The position numbers and the translations under genes are program-made. The notes under the pieces are model-generated. The model saw only the letters and a program-made list of their open reading frames with translations, had not been told where the DNA came from and did not search any database. From Urechis unicinctus (lineage: Eukaryota > Annelida > Polychaeta > Xenopneusta > Urechidae), in contig CM067353.1 of NCBI GenBank assembly GCA_034190875.2, forward strand, positions 37,224,642 through 37,288,641: DNA of 64,000 nt. Direction: 5' to 3'. This document shows, piece after piece, positions 35,898 to 46,393 of the stretch. Position 1 is the first letter of the stretch; every line of letters starts with the position of its first letter.

Positions 35898-36784
35898 TTC
35901 ATTGGGATAATCTTCGCATATTGCAGCAGATGAAACTAGGAATGCGTTTCACAAGCCGCATCAAATCGTCGTCATTATTGCATTTCGAATCAGCAACGAA
36001 TCTTAATATCTGTTTATTGTGGAACATATTGTAAAAACTCGTGACCAGATGTTACCCTGCGTCAATACATGTTGCATGTCACTGGTTGAAAAATCATGTA
36101 CACAGAGGCAACCGGGTGTTATCTTTACGTTATAATTTGCCTTAATTAAAAACATATAAATGGTAGTGATTGTTGGCCATGGGTATTTTTGAATCGCATA
36201 TCACTATCACAACAGCCTGCGTGTGATTCCGCAAAAAATATTCCATCGATTGAATCGTCATGACAGTCACACAACCAGGGGCATAATTTGCTGATATTAA
36301 CTTAGAGGTAACAATTTGCATTGCAGATTTATGCTTCATGTGAAACTGACGGTTAATGTAAATCAATTCTAGAATTTTTTAATCAAGTACTTCAGCGCAA
36401 TATATGATAGTTTGTAGAGATATAAATCGCACTATTAATTCCTAAATGATTACGTGATTCATTGACTGATACATGGGCGACCTGCATCTGCAAGGTTTGA
36501 TAAGGCGTACGAGCGAAGGGACCTGATAGTTATACTGCGCACAAAAATGCAACTCACCGGTTGAAATGATATGCCAACCTGGTTGCCAGGATTTCCGTGC
36601 ATGTGTGCATTTGTTAGTTGATAAAGCGTAGGAGCGAGTAAAGCTCTGGTCCGCACTCTGGCCGTGGCGGCGCAGTATTAATAGTTAGGCAACAACCTTT
36701 ACGTTTATGCAGCCATTGACGTGCGTAGACACAAGATGAGGAGCATGGGGTGTTTAGTGAAGGTGAATAATGCACAAGCCTCTA

Positions 36785-39700
36785 AAATTAGAAATGTATG
36801 GTTAATATGCCAATCTTTGCGTCTAGCGCTGATTAAAGGTGAACTGTAGCTTGCTTGCCCTATAAGTGTATGCTGTTTTGCTTAAGTGATAAGGGTTCGA
36901 ATTTGGAAGTTGGGTGATTCTGTACAATTATACGCAGCAGTATACGGCTAACGCACCTATAGTTTTCTTGCAGTGTGTTTTTTAACACCTCTAAAAAAGT
37001 ACAATTGCTGGATGAACCGATGGCCAGAGTACGTGCAGAAGGTCTTCTGTTTGACCATTCCAATCACATTAACACTGAGTCTTACACAATGGTTTATATT
37101 ATGCCTTACACAGCGGCAAAAGGCGGTATTGAACCCTGCAAAGAGAAGCTGATGTGTTAATCAATAACCAGTTGTCCATTCACCTCCTGGGTAATATATT
37201 GAGCTTTACCAAGAGAGCGTCTATGCAATCTTGCATGCATAGCATGGCCGATGCTCAGGCTGACAAGTAATGCCAGATTGAAAATACTCTAAAGCATATG
37301 TCCGTTTATGCGACTCTATTGTTATACCAACTACACTCATCGTCCTTCGAAGGATGATATATGAATTCTTGGGTTATCCTACTATTGATATAAATCATCC
37401 GAAAACCCCATGAATTATGTTAAATAAAGGTGAGATTTGGTATTATCTGCTCTTCCTACATTATAAAACCATTGCATTTATAGGAATTGTGGAACAGAGA
37501 GTATTAATACAAAATTCAATTGTTGAATCTTTTGTTTTAGATTCAGCAAAGAAGGCGATGACGATTTGCACTAGCACATATTCTGCTCGTCATTTGTGTT
37601 CAGCAGCTGTTATTAATGTTGGTCATTTATTGCCATTCTCAGACGTTGGTTGTATCTGTTGCTTGTGTACTATTCTCATTCGACAATGATATGATATGTC
37701 TTTTTTAACTTAAGCATTCAAAGCTGCGTCAGCAATATGATGGCTCCCTTACTGCGGGTTGTTTTAATGATTATCTGCGGGAATGGATACGTGTATTATC
37801 TGGTGTAGCATTCTTTAGGCGTGACCTCTTTGGTCTGTCAGAATGTTCCGCATTTGTGCAAAACCGTCCGAACAACCCATCAAATCAAATCGGTCGCTCA
37901 TCTATTGGGCTGTTAAGCTGTTATTAGCCCCAATTACGCGTATTACTTCACAAGACATTCGCTTGGTAGTTCGCCCTTGTTCTGATTTCTGACTTGTAAT
38001 TGATAACAACTTAAATGTGTTGTCGGTCCAACCTATATCCCTTATGTTGATCAGACTCACATTGTCAATGTAATACGCCATTGCAGTGTATGGCTGAAAT
38101 GATAGTTGACATTTAATCGTAAAATACGGGCGTAAGTAGCGTGGTGATGGAGTTGATCAATACCATACTTTTAATTATCTGATATTTGCTATTGATATGT
38201 GACAATTGATAAGTTGAAGATATAAGCTGGTACCATCCACCTCAAATGAGGAGGCTAAGAGTAATAACAGGGTATTATTCGATTTGTAGCTATTGACCGG
38301 ATGCTTCTAAATGTATAACAACCAGTAATATTTTCCGACACGTAAAAGAGACAGACATAATGGTCACTGTGGGGCGTTAATGTTCTCCAGCATGTAACGT
38401 TGGTACACTGAACCGTGGTCAATGCAACTAAAGCGTACTAGAACCCCTTCTGGGGATGCGGCGTAGATATCACCAATATTACAGCCTGGGTTCTCCATGT
38501 AAGTACCACCTCACCCTTGGCGCTTTCGATGCTAGGCAGTAGAAGAGCAAATACATAATTTGTGTTGATATGTTTATAGCAACTTATTGCTGCTGCATAT
38601 TGCATCTTTGACGGAGCACTACTAGGAAATTGAATTTCAGCTATCCATCCATCACTTATTCGTCTGTAGGTTTGTAGGAATTTAGTACTTCAAAGGGCTG
38701 TACGATTACGAGAGAGCATTCATCTGAGCGGTCAAGTCACACAATCTTCTTGCATGTTGAAAAGATGAGCAGCAAACTCGACACTACAGCTCGTATATAT
38801 GTTGGTCAATACGTGTCAAATCCCACGAGCAATTTTACAAATAACAGCTCGGCGCAGCAGCTCTCAAGGATGAAGTTAACATGGAAATCTGATACCCGAA
38901 TTGTATAGATTCAAACGCTTAATACGGTTTGGCATCAAATCGAAATACCGAAACAAGGTAAATAATACGTTTGTAACCTAGGTTATACGCAGATTATGTA
39001 TTAAGTACTCACATATTGCAATTGTCTTTTGGGCTGAGTATCATAACAAGTCAAATACATTGGCTATTTATAGCATGGGTACGCATTGGACCAATATTTC
39101 CATGTGACCAGATTCAGCCAAACTAACACCGATTACCTATCTTTCTATGTTAGACAATCAAGATCACGGACCATTTTGCTCAGCCACTATTGAGCCGACT
39201 TTGAGCCGACTTCAAATGAATGACAAATGTCCCTCAAAACGGCACAGTATCACGCAATGGTACACAAAAAGTAGCGAGATCAAACTAATCGAACTGCGAT
39301 AATATAACAGGATGCACCGTCAAGTATACCAAACAATGTAGAACCATAACCTCTTCAGTCCCATGAAGAGACTGGTGCCTTTTTATATTCCAATATAATT
39401 ACCATTGACCAATGACTATTAATGCTTTTAAATTCAAGATGATCGTAAGAGTTTGTTCTAGAAGTAACCCCAATGAACCAACTGTCAGCAGTTACACCAA
39501 TGTCATAATTTTTCTGACGTGACATTTTCGAGCTAACCACCCACAAAGAAAGCGGCATATATAATTTCCACCTTGGACACCATTTTATGAAGCAGCGCGA
39601 TGCAATTGTGTCCTAATTAAGCCAGATCGCGTGAAAAATTTTAATCAGCCGCATCTAAGCGTGTATAGTTCATTGTTATAACTCAAAATGACGCTGATAT

Positions 39701-39865
39701 TTTTCAAAACAAAGACAATATTTACTCTCGGAACTATCAAAGGTCTGTCAATATCCCGTATTATCAAATGTCACACACTGCTGACAGCCCCAGTATGTCT
39801 TCCGGCGAATGATGCATGCAATAACCGTGCATTGCGCGAGAGCAGTACACTGAGGCCAGTAGTAA
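36785..39865. repeat. Unit 1 block B
   Basis: Homologous to 28,891-30,650 (older) and 51,393-54,465 (unit 2). It contains about 116 bases (38,333-38,448) that unit 2 has lost and lacks about 95 bases (equivalent to 53,212-53,305) that unit 2 and the old copy keep. Confidence 0.95.
37417..37689 (+). other. 90-codon frame, broken in unit 2
   Basis: Unrecognised product with several Cys and hydrophobic stretches at residues about 7-30 and 68-88. In unit 2 (from about 52,045) the frame is disrupted by base changes, including 'aaaattcaattg' to 'aataatcatttg'. It lies in the 1.1-kb part of block B that the old copy lacks. Most likely a chance or decaying frame. Confidence 0.15.
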
Positions 39866-39870
39866 AGTAA
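39688..39870 (+). other. 60-codon frame, same in unit 2 at 54,287
   Basis: The two young copies are nearly identical, so openness in both is not evidence of selection. The older counterpart (30,520-30,640) shares the 'atcccgtattatca' to 'ccccagtatgtcttcc' DNA but has a stop ('ggtctgtaa') inside the equivalent region. Unrecognised product, Cys- and Arg-containing. Confidence 0.15.
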
Positions 39871-40723
39871 GAAAAATGAGAACATATTGAGGATGTGGGT
39901 GGCGGCTGAGCATAAGTTGGCCCGAATTAATTACACGACCTTTTACTGCTTTATGTCATTAATGCTTACCAGACATGTTATATGGCCATTTCCTCTGTAA
40001 ATCCTCTTTGCTCACATAAAGGGCTAACATCAGGGCAGTGTAAATGATAGCGCGTGGGAGACCGAATATGACTTTTCAGCTAATTAATTTGATGACACAA
40101 TACTAAGTGCGCTCTACCATTCGCCCGTATCTTGAAAGCTTCTTTGATGGTCCGGCGAGTTAATGCTAGTGACTGTATGCGCTAAATAAGCTGATAAAGC
40201 TGTTCTTAAACAAAATGATGATTGACTATCCGATGATATTTATCTTTATCAAGAGCCTTAAGAGATATGACATAAAACTTTGTTTTTAATATCTTAACTA
40301 GAGCATTTAAATAGCTTACGAATTATCTTGATATACTTATCGTGTCGTAAAAGGCAAGCGATTTATGTGAGTAGACGAACTCATATATTCCTTACTACTG
40401 AATCATTTTAAATATACGCTCTCAGTTTTAGTTGAACATTGCTTCCATCCTGCATGATTTTCAATTAATTAATGTACAATTGACTAAATGTAAATGATAA
40501 ATTACATGTTTTTTTCTGTAAGAATGCGCGGCGTCGCAGTGCAATGGCTGTCGGGTATGTTAGTATTCATTCAACATTTGTATATTTGCTCCGTGTTATT
40601 TTCATCATTTTGCTACACGGTGGAACTTACTGATACAAACGAAACCATTTGCATGTCCCTCTTTTAAAAAAAAATGAAATGTGTAAATGTTGGCTGAATA
40701 ATATTAACTAGATAGGTTGTCTC

Positions 40724-40856
<133 letters not shown>

Positions 40857-40858
40857 GA

Positions 40859-40877
40859 CATGTCAGAGAACTGTACA
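40859..40877. repeat. 19-bp direct repeat flanking the compound TA array, left copy
   Basis: 'catgtcagagaactgtaca' occurs here and at 41,137-41,155, bracketing the compound array. Unit 2 has the same pair at 55,472-55,490 and 55,735-55,753. Confidence 0.95.
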
Positions 40878-40884
40878 TGTTGTA

Positions 40885-41040
40885 TATATGTATGTATGTA
40901 AATATATATATGTATATATATATTATATATATATTCATAAATATATGTATATATATAAATACATATATGTATATATATATTATATATATATTTATAAATA
41001 TATGTATATATACATATATATATAAATAGATATATATATA

Positions 41041-41128
<88 letters not shown>
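40885..41128. repeat. Compound TA-derived array, unit 1 block D
   Basis: TA repeats interrupted by 'gtat', 'aaat', 'ttcataaat' and 'aaataga' steps. The 3' half is pure. Interruptions repeat with a loose period of about 55-60 bases ('ataaatatatgtatatata' recurs), so larger units have been amplified inside the array. Confidence 0.95.
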
Positions 41129-41136
41129 CAAATACA

Positions 41137-41155
41137 CATGTCAGAGAACTGTACA
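41137..41155. repeat. 19-bp direct repeat flanking the compound TA array, right copy
   Basis: Same 19 bases as 40,859-40,877. The continuation also matches partly ('tgtt' against 'cgtt'). Confidence 0.95.
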
Positions 41156-41320
41156 CGTTATATCATCACATTATTGCTATAGGAGTGAAACAGTAAACAT
41201 AATACGTTATGCTTATATGCTTGTCGTATAATTTTGCTTTCAGGCCTCACGTGTAGTATTTAACGGTGGCAGATTTAGATGAATTCATATATATATATAT
41301 GTGTGGGGGTTTCCTTTTAC

Positions 41321-41389
41321 GGTGACAGTTTAGTCCCTGAAAGAAGGAAACTTAAATGTCAGGGCCTTGGAATGAATTACCCTGTCACC
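41321..41389. other. Nested inverted repeat (hairpin/cruciform candidate)
   Basis: The outer arms 'ggtgacag' (41,321-41,328) and 'ctgtcacc' (41,382-41,389) and inner arms 'ccctga' (41,335-41,340) and 'tcaggg' (41,359-41,364) are perfect. A further perfect 8-base pair, 'ccttggaa' (41,365-41,372) and 'ttccaagg' (41,421-41,428), overlaps the structure, so alternative folds exist. A short (TA)n tract lies just upstream. All arms are intact in unit 2 (55,919-55,987). No promoter, terminator or known RNA family is recognised. Confidence 0.6.
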
Positions 41390-41583
41390 CTAAATTCTGG
41401 ATAGTACGTAAACAGTATTGTTCCAAGGTCGTGCGTATATCGCCTTGCACTGATTATGCAGAATAATCGGAATAATTCCAAGCTTTACACATGAACATCA
41501 CACTCAGGTTTCAAGTCGACGCCAATCCGTTTCTAAATCTACACCGTTCCAGGGGCTTTCGTTGTCAATTCCTCTTGCGTGTG

Positions 41584-41619
41584 TCATTTGTTTGTGTTTC
41601 CGAATAAACAAACAAATGA
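41584..41619. other. 11-bp perfect inverted repeat in unit 1
   Basis: 'tcatttgtttg' and 'caaacaaatga' with a 14-base loop. In unit 2 (around 56,181) both arms carry changes that do not compensate each other ('tcacttgtttg' and 'gaaacaaatga'), so the fold is not preserved. Confidence 0.6.
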
Positions 41620-41664
41620 TTTCTCTACTGGTTCGAATTGGTGGGGTAGGAAATTTTCCGAAAA

Positions 41665-44600
41665 AGCCTTTACACATCCGTATAACAGATATTTAGCACG
41701 AACCTGCTGAAGTCAGTCTTACTTTTTATTGGTTAATTCTTCAGCTGTTTTGAATCAGGTTTCACCATCAACGATACAGTAGAGATAATAGACTAAGCAT
41801 TTAGTGAGTTAAGTATTTGAAATATTTTGCAGGTGTTCGTACATTTATATTTAAGCACAGAAATTCTTGATCCGTGTTATGCGAAAACGTAACCGTGGTT
41901 AAAGCTGTCTCAACTGATCATGACATTGCTGTCTTTTATCCCAAGTGAACGAAAACTATTCTTTGATAATAGTTACGAATACCCCTAGCTCGTTCACTTG
42001 CAGTTGGGTACATCTTAGTTGACCATTGCAGTTATATGTTGCAGAACAATATTTGTCGTATGCTGTCTTACCTCCAAGTCGTCGGCAAACAGGCGTCTTG
42101 AGGCTGAAATCTTGTTTTACCGCGATATATTTATGATAGATGAGGTTGTGTAATTTGATGCCAACCAATTTGTTAAGAAAACGTGGTTACAGTGAATGAA
42201 ATGGAAAAGACATTTGCATTATCCATGCATGAATTACTTAGTATAAGGCATTGGGTGCCACTGTAATATTTATCAGAATCGAAACAAACCAAGTATACTG
42301 CGGGCTCTTCCATATTTCTCGGAACATGAAATGTAGAATGTGGATCCCCTGCTATTCCATTGAGCAGCTGAGTAAAACGTGGGACAAGAAGGTGCTTGCT
42401 TGTAGTAAGGAAGACGAAGCGATTTTCTATACGTGGCTGCAATTCTCCAATACAATACTGATAAACGAGAAAACGAACGCCATGGCAGAATATTGTCCAC
42501 GCGAATTACATAGTTGTTATACGATGTGCTTTTTTAGAATCAATGCAATTTAAATTGATCATTTTAATATCGTCATAACAATAGTAAGAATATGTCAAGA
42601 CAAATTCACTGAATCATATAGGCATATTATCAGCGATAAAATATATACAGCTGTCGCTTTTCGATAACGATACAACAAAGTGTCATATAAAGCCACTTAA
42701 TCTGGTTGCTGCAGGTGATAACACAGTTAAGTGTCAATTAGGAATTCACAAAATGACAAGAGACATAATAAAGCTAGCAACGCAGCTTCATGACCTGCTC
42801 TTGGACATGACCAATTTTGTGTGAGATTCATTGCTACCATCACACGTAAGCAGCTTTCAACTAGGGTTGAAAGTGTTAATGAATTTAGAAACTAGGGGAA
42901 TGTATTCGTGCAGCTGATTTCATTATTGCTGCCAAAAACGGACACAAGCACGGGATATGTATTGGTCCCAGATTAACATGATTTGGCTATGGTTCTAAGA
43001 TTATTTATGGTAGTGTTTAGCGTGAAATGAGATTGTGCTGCCGCTACACTTAATGGTTACACCGTCTGCTATCTATGTTGCCCCCATTTAGTCCGACCCG
43101 TCCGCAAAGACCATTAGTTGAGATTGAGTTAGTTTGCTGTGCAATGTAACGGTGACCAAATGTGAACGGTGGCCTCATTCATGTATATTTTGCAGAGTCA
43201 GTCAACAATGTAATGCCAGTCATCTGTTATCTCGACACGCCAAAATTGCTTAACGATCCGTTGCACATAACGAAACATTGTATTGTAAATATATGTATCA
43301 ATTGATTTTACGAATGGTTCAATTCATAAAATTATCGATGAGCTGTCTGGATGACAATAGAAAATATGCAGCCTATTATAATTCAGGACTAGGTTTACAA
43401 CCTGCGGAAGCCAGGGTAGCATGGCTATGCAGCATTCAGGCAGGCGGATGCATCACTGTCAATGATACAACAATGTAATGATTTGATAAATGACACGTTG
43501 TTGACTGAAGGCGTGATGCGTCTATCAAAATAAGAGTTAATGTTTGTTTTGTGTAATCATGTGCTTGGTTACGACGAATTGTGCTAGAATGTGTTCGTGC
43601 TTCACATATAACAGCCGCATTACTTTTTCTCGTCGTCATTTGTTATAATCGCGATCACGTGGCAAATTCCTTCACCAATTCACGTCTAAGTGTATATATA
43701 AATGTTCATTTGTACAAGCACCAACTTAGATAATTCAGTATTTGCTATCAGCGAAGTAGGTAGTACATTTTTAGATTGTATACTGCTGTGCAATATACGA
43801 TACAAAGTATCGAGCGCAGGTGCTACATGGTGCGTACATATGTAATCTTAACAGTATGAGCGAGGCAGCACTGGTAACTTGCGTTACGATGCCGTGTATA
43901 AAGCTTCTGCATCTTGCAACATGTGGTCCACAGTACCAATTATATTTAATAGGTACGACAGATTGTGAGCTGCTTTTCCATATTTTATACATCAGGAATG
44001 CGAATACTGGCTACAAATATATTTTGTAGTCTAGCACCGAATAAGTGATATTATACTCCATTAAAACGTTATATACAGAGTAGATCGATGAAGAGGGATG
44101 ATTGGGATGAATCCTTCCTACTTATTGATATACATTATTGTCTCCGTAGTGTATCGCATAGGGCAATACTAGATGACTGGCATCAAAATGGTTCAATGTG
44201 AAACGGACATCCATCATCTATCTCATCTTCATGTCTTGTGGCAAGCACATCGACGCCGCGATTTTGCAGGGACATATATCCTACTCACGGTTTAATCATA
44301 GCGTTAAATAGGCGAAAATCACTACAGGTTGGTATTCAACGAGGCCAATGGAAATCCGCAGAGATAAGCGTATAATTTTGTGCAATATGCTTTTCTCTGG
44401 AATGATGTCCTACAATGTAGCATGTTACAATCTCATTCTGCACGCCGACGTCAATGTTCCTTGCCGCTCTTTTTACAAGCTGAATGTTTGCAAGTAAGGA
44501 TAATGTACTTACGGCGATTGTACAATGAATACTCAACCTTCTATCTACTACACAATGGTTGCAGCGGCTTAACTGTAAATATTCGGATTTAGCTGTTAGT

Positions 44601-44696
44601 TCTTATTTATTAAGGAATCCATTCGTGAAGGCATGACACACAAGCACATATTATTGTTTTGTCAGCGAGTGGTCTGGGCCAATTTTAAGCTTGCAG
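41665..44696. repeat. Unit 1 block A
   Basis: Shortened version of the old A block (18,311-27,556). It joins pieces that are kilobases apart in the old copy and carries a relocated 90-base piece at 43,222-43,312. Open frames in it (42,173-42,442 minus, 43,278-43,478 plus, 43,820-44,029 plus) are discussed at their older counterparts. Confidence 0.95.
43278..43478 (+). other. 66-codon frame, near-identical at 57,911-58,111
   Basis: The last 55 codons match the older copy at 21,849-22,013 without indels. The first 12 codons come from the relocated piece whose old position is near 24,350. The reading frame is therefore a composite made by rearrangement, so its ATG is not an ancestral start. Residues include Leu-Asp-Asp-Asn-Arg-Lys-Tyr and Trp-Leu-Cys-Ser-Ile-Gln. 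Unrecognised. Confidence 0.2.
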
Positions 44697-44917
44697 TCAC
44701 GTCTTCTTCATCGATTTCCTCTTTCAAACCGCAACAAAGCGCATAAAGGTAATCTGTACCAGCTGTAATCATGCCGCTTGAAAGTTCAGCTATCGGACTA
44801 CAACGCATTTCAAAATAACTAAGCTACCGCATGCCGCAACAAAATGATCAAAACGAAGAGGAAAACCATGCCTACCGTTGTTATCGCAGTCTTTAAAATC
44901 CGGAAAAAGTAAATAAG

Positions 44918-45157
44918 TATATATATATATATATATAGAGAGATATATAGATATATATATATATAGAGAGGAGATATAGATCTAGATATAGAGAGAGAGA
45001 GAGATATATAGAGAGAGAGAGAGAGAGATAGAGAGATAGAGAGATATATATAGAGAGAGAGATCTATAGAGAGATATAGAGAGAGACATACAGACTCCCC
45101 TATACATATAGAGATATATATATATATATATATATACATATACATTATAGATATATA

Positions 45158-45208
<51 letters not shown>

Positions 45209-45221
45209 ATCTATATATATA

Positions 45222-45262
<41 letters not shown>
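44918..45262. repeat. TA-derived array with GA-rich left half and TC-containing right half
   Basis: TA steps with many 'gagaga' blocks between about 44,937 and 45,112, a short unique interruption ('acatacagactcccctatac'), then TA with 'atctctatct' blocks from about 45,154. The counterpart in unit 2 (59,541-59,718) is almost pure TA with a single G. Confidence 0.96.
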
Positions 45263-45265
<3 letters not shown>

Positions 45266-45390
45266 TACTTAAAATAGCGGGCAAAATTTGATAATTCATG
45301 CGCAATTATATCGTTGTCCATAGCAATGCAATCCTCAAGCTCCATTTATATGAAGCAATAACAAGAGGGTATATATGTAACTTTACATGT

Positions 45391-45678
45391 ATACATATAT
45401 ATATATATATATATAGATAGAGATAGATATAGATATATCTCTAGAGATATATATATATAGATATATATCTATATAGATATATACTATATAGATATTTATA
45501 TATATATATCTATATATCTATATCTATATATGTATATACATCTATATATATATATCTATATATATATATATATATATCTGTATACATCTGTATATATATA
45601 TATATATCTCTATATATATATATATACATATATACATATACCTATACATATGCACACACATATATATATAGATATATG

Positions 45679-45714
<36 letters not shown>

Positions 45715-45760
45715 CATATACATATGTATTTATACATACATTTATTTATACATATATATC
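45391..45760. repeat. Second TA-derived array of block E, unit 1
   Basis: The left part contains 'gatag' and 'agatata' steps and the right part 'tatct', 'atctgtatac' and 'atacat' steps. As in the neighbouring array, G interruptions dominate on the left and C interruptions on the right. The counterpart is 59,846-60,098. Confidence 0.96.
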
Positions 45761-45864
45761 AAAATATAATTAATATCCGATTAAGCTGCGCGAGGTACAT
45801 TGCCACTCTTGTCACTATATGTGCATACTATACTAACCATTTACCGTACAGTTGAGCGTCTCCG

Positions 45865-46113
45865 TTGTATACAATACAGCTAATAGGGAAAAGCCTATTC
45901 GTGAAATTGAACGAACGAAAGACATTGCATAGCAAATGGGTCTGCCTTTCTAACTTTGCTAAATATATGCGTTCATGTCATTCGCATAATTGTGTCGTGG
46001 CTGCCTTAATCAGTGATATTTCAGGATCGTCCAGTGTCCAATGCAAAATACATCAATTAACGATACAGCATACTTTTTGGTCCCTTTTTCAATCAACTTT
46101 ATGTATCCCTTAA
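45865..46113 (+). other. 82-codon frame; truncated copy in unit 3-side E block
   Basis: Unrecognised, Cys- and His-containing product. An acceptor-like 'accgtacag' precedes the frame. The counterpart beginning near 60,222 keeps the frame for about 55 codons with several amino-acid changes. A three-base deletion there ('tgcaaaata' to 'tgaata') then creates an in-frame stop. It is either a relic exon or a chance frame; with only two copies, selection cannot be judged. Confidence 0.2.
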
Positions 46114-46129
46114 AAGCAGACGCATTAAA

Positions 46130-46393
46130 TTGAATCTATTTACAAAAGTTATTCGATGTACTAGTCTAGTAATATATAACTACAATGTAATTGATCCTCT
46201 AATCACAATGCGGTTTCTTAGACACAACTTATTTGAATTAATTGTTGGACGAATGTTCTCTTCCATTATAACATTTGTATACATATGTAGAGGTATTCAT
46301 TGCCTTTCACAAATCTTGAAGCCTGTCCAACAACAATCGCTCGGCTTTCGTTTCCATGTAAATATCCCTCCTATTTTTACATCGATTGCTTGA
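46130..46393 (+). pseudogene. 87-codon frame across the E/C junction, recurring in five copies
   Basis: The same register can be followed at 15,226, 16,268, 31,872, 46,199 and 60,543. The strongest part reads Arg-Met-(Phe/Leu/Met)-Ser-Ser-(Val/Ile)-Ile, then Tyr-Ile-Cys, then Leu-Ser-Gln-Ile-Leu-Lys-Pro-Val, then His-Val-Asn-Ile-Pro. It is open in units 2 and 3 but stopped in unit 1 ('gtctaa') and in the copy at 16.3 kb ('caatga'). The N-terminal 30 residues from Met 46,199 are hydrophobic enough for a signal or membrane segment. Between units 2 and 3 I counted substitutions of 6, 2 and 3 at codon positions 1, 2 and 3, so there is no sign of purifying selection. Unrecognised. Confidence 0.25.

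Larger units (their letters stand above)
33801..36784. repeat. Unit 1 segment found only in units 1 and 2
   Basis: Matches 48,291-51,392 at very high identity. Unit 3 has lost the equivalent interval. No protein is recognised: frames at 34,826-35,020, 35,154-35,357 and 36,142-36,366 are short and unremarkable. Bases 36,262-36,404 are missing from unit 2, and a piece equivalent to 49,141-49,395 is missing here at about 34,660. Confidence 0.9.
44697..46232. repeat. Unit 1 block E (with two TA-derived arrays)
   Basis: Matches 59,321-60,567 of unit 2. The difference in length comes mainly from the arrays. No older copy is visible upstream. Confidence 0.93.

Noticed and set aside
41584-41619. 11-bp perfect inverted repeat as a functional hairpin
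   Set aside because: Unit 2 carries uncompensated changes in both arms, so the fold is not maintained.
44819-45145. 108-codon minus-strand frame rich in Ser, Leu and Tyr
   Set aside because: It reads through the GA/TA array and is a low-complexity artefact.
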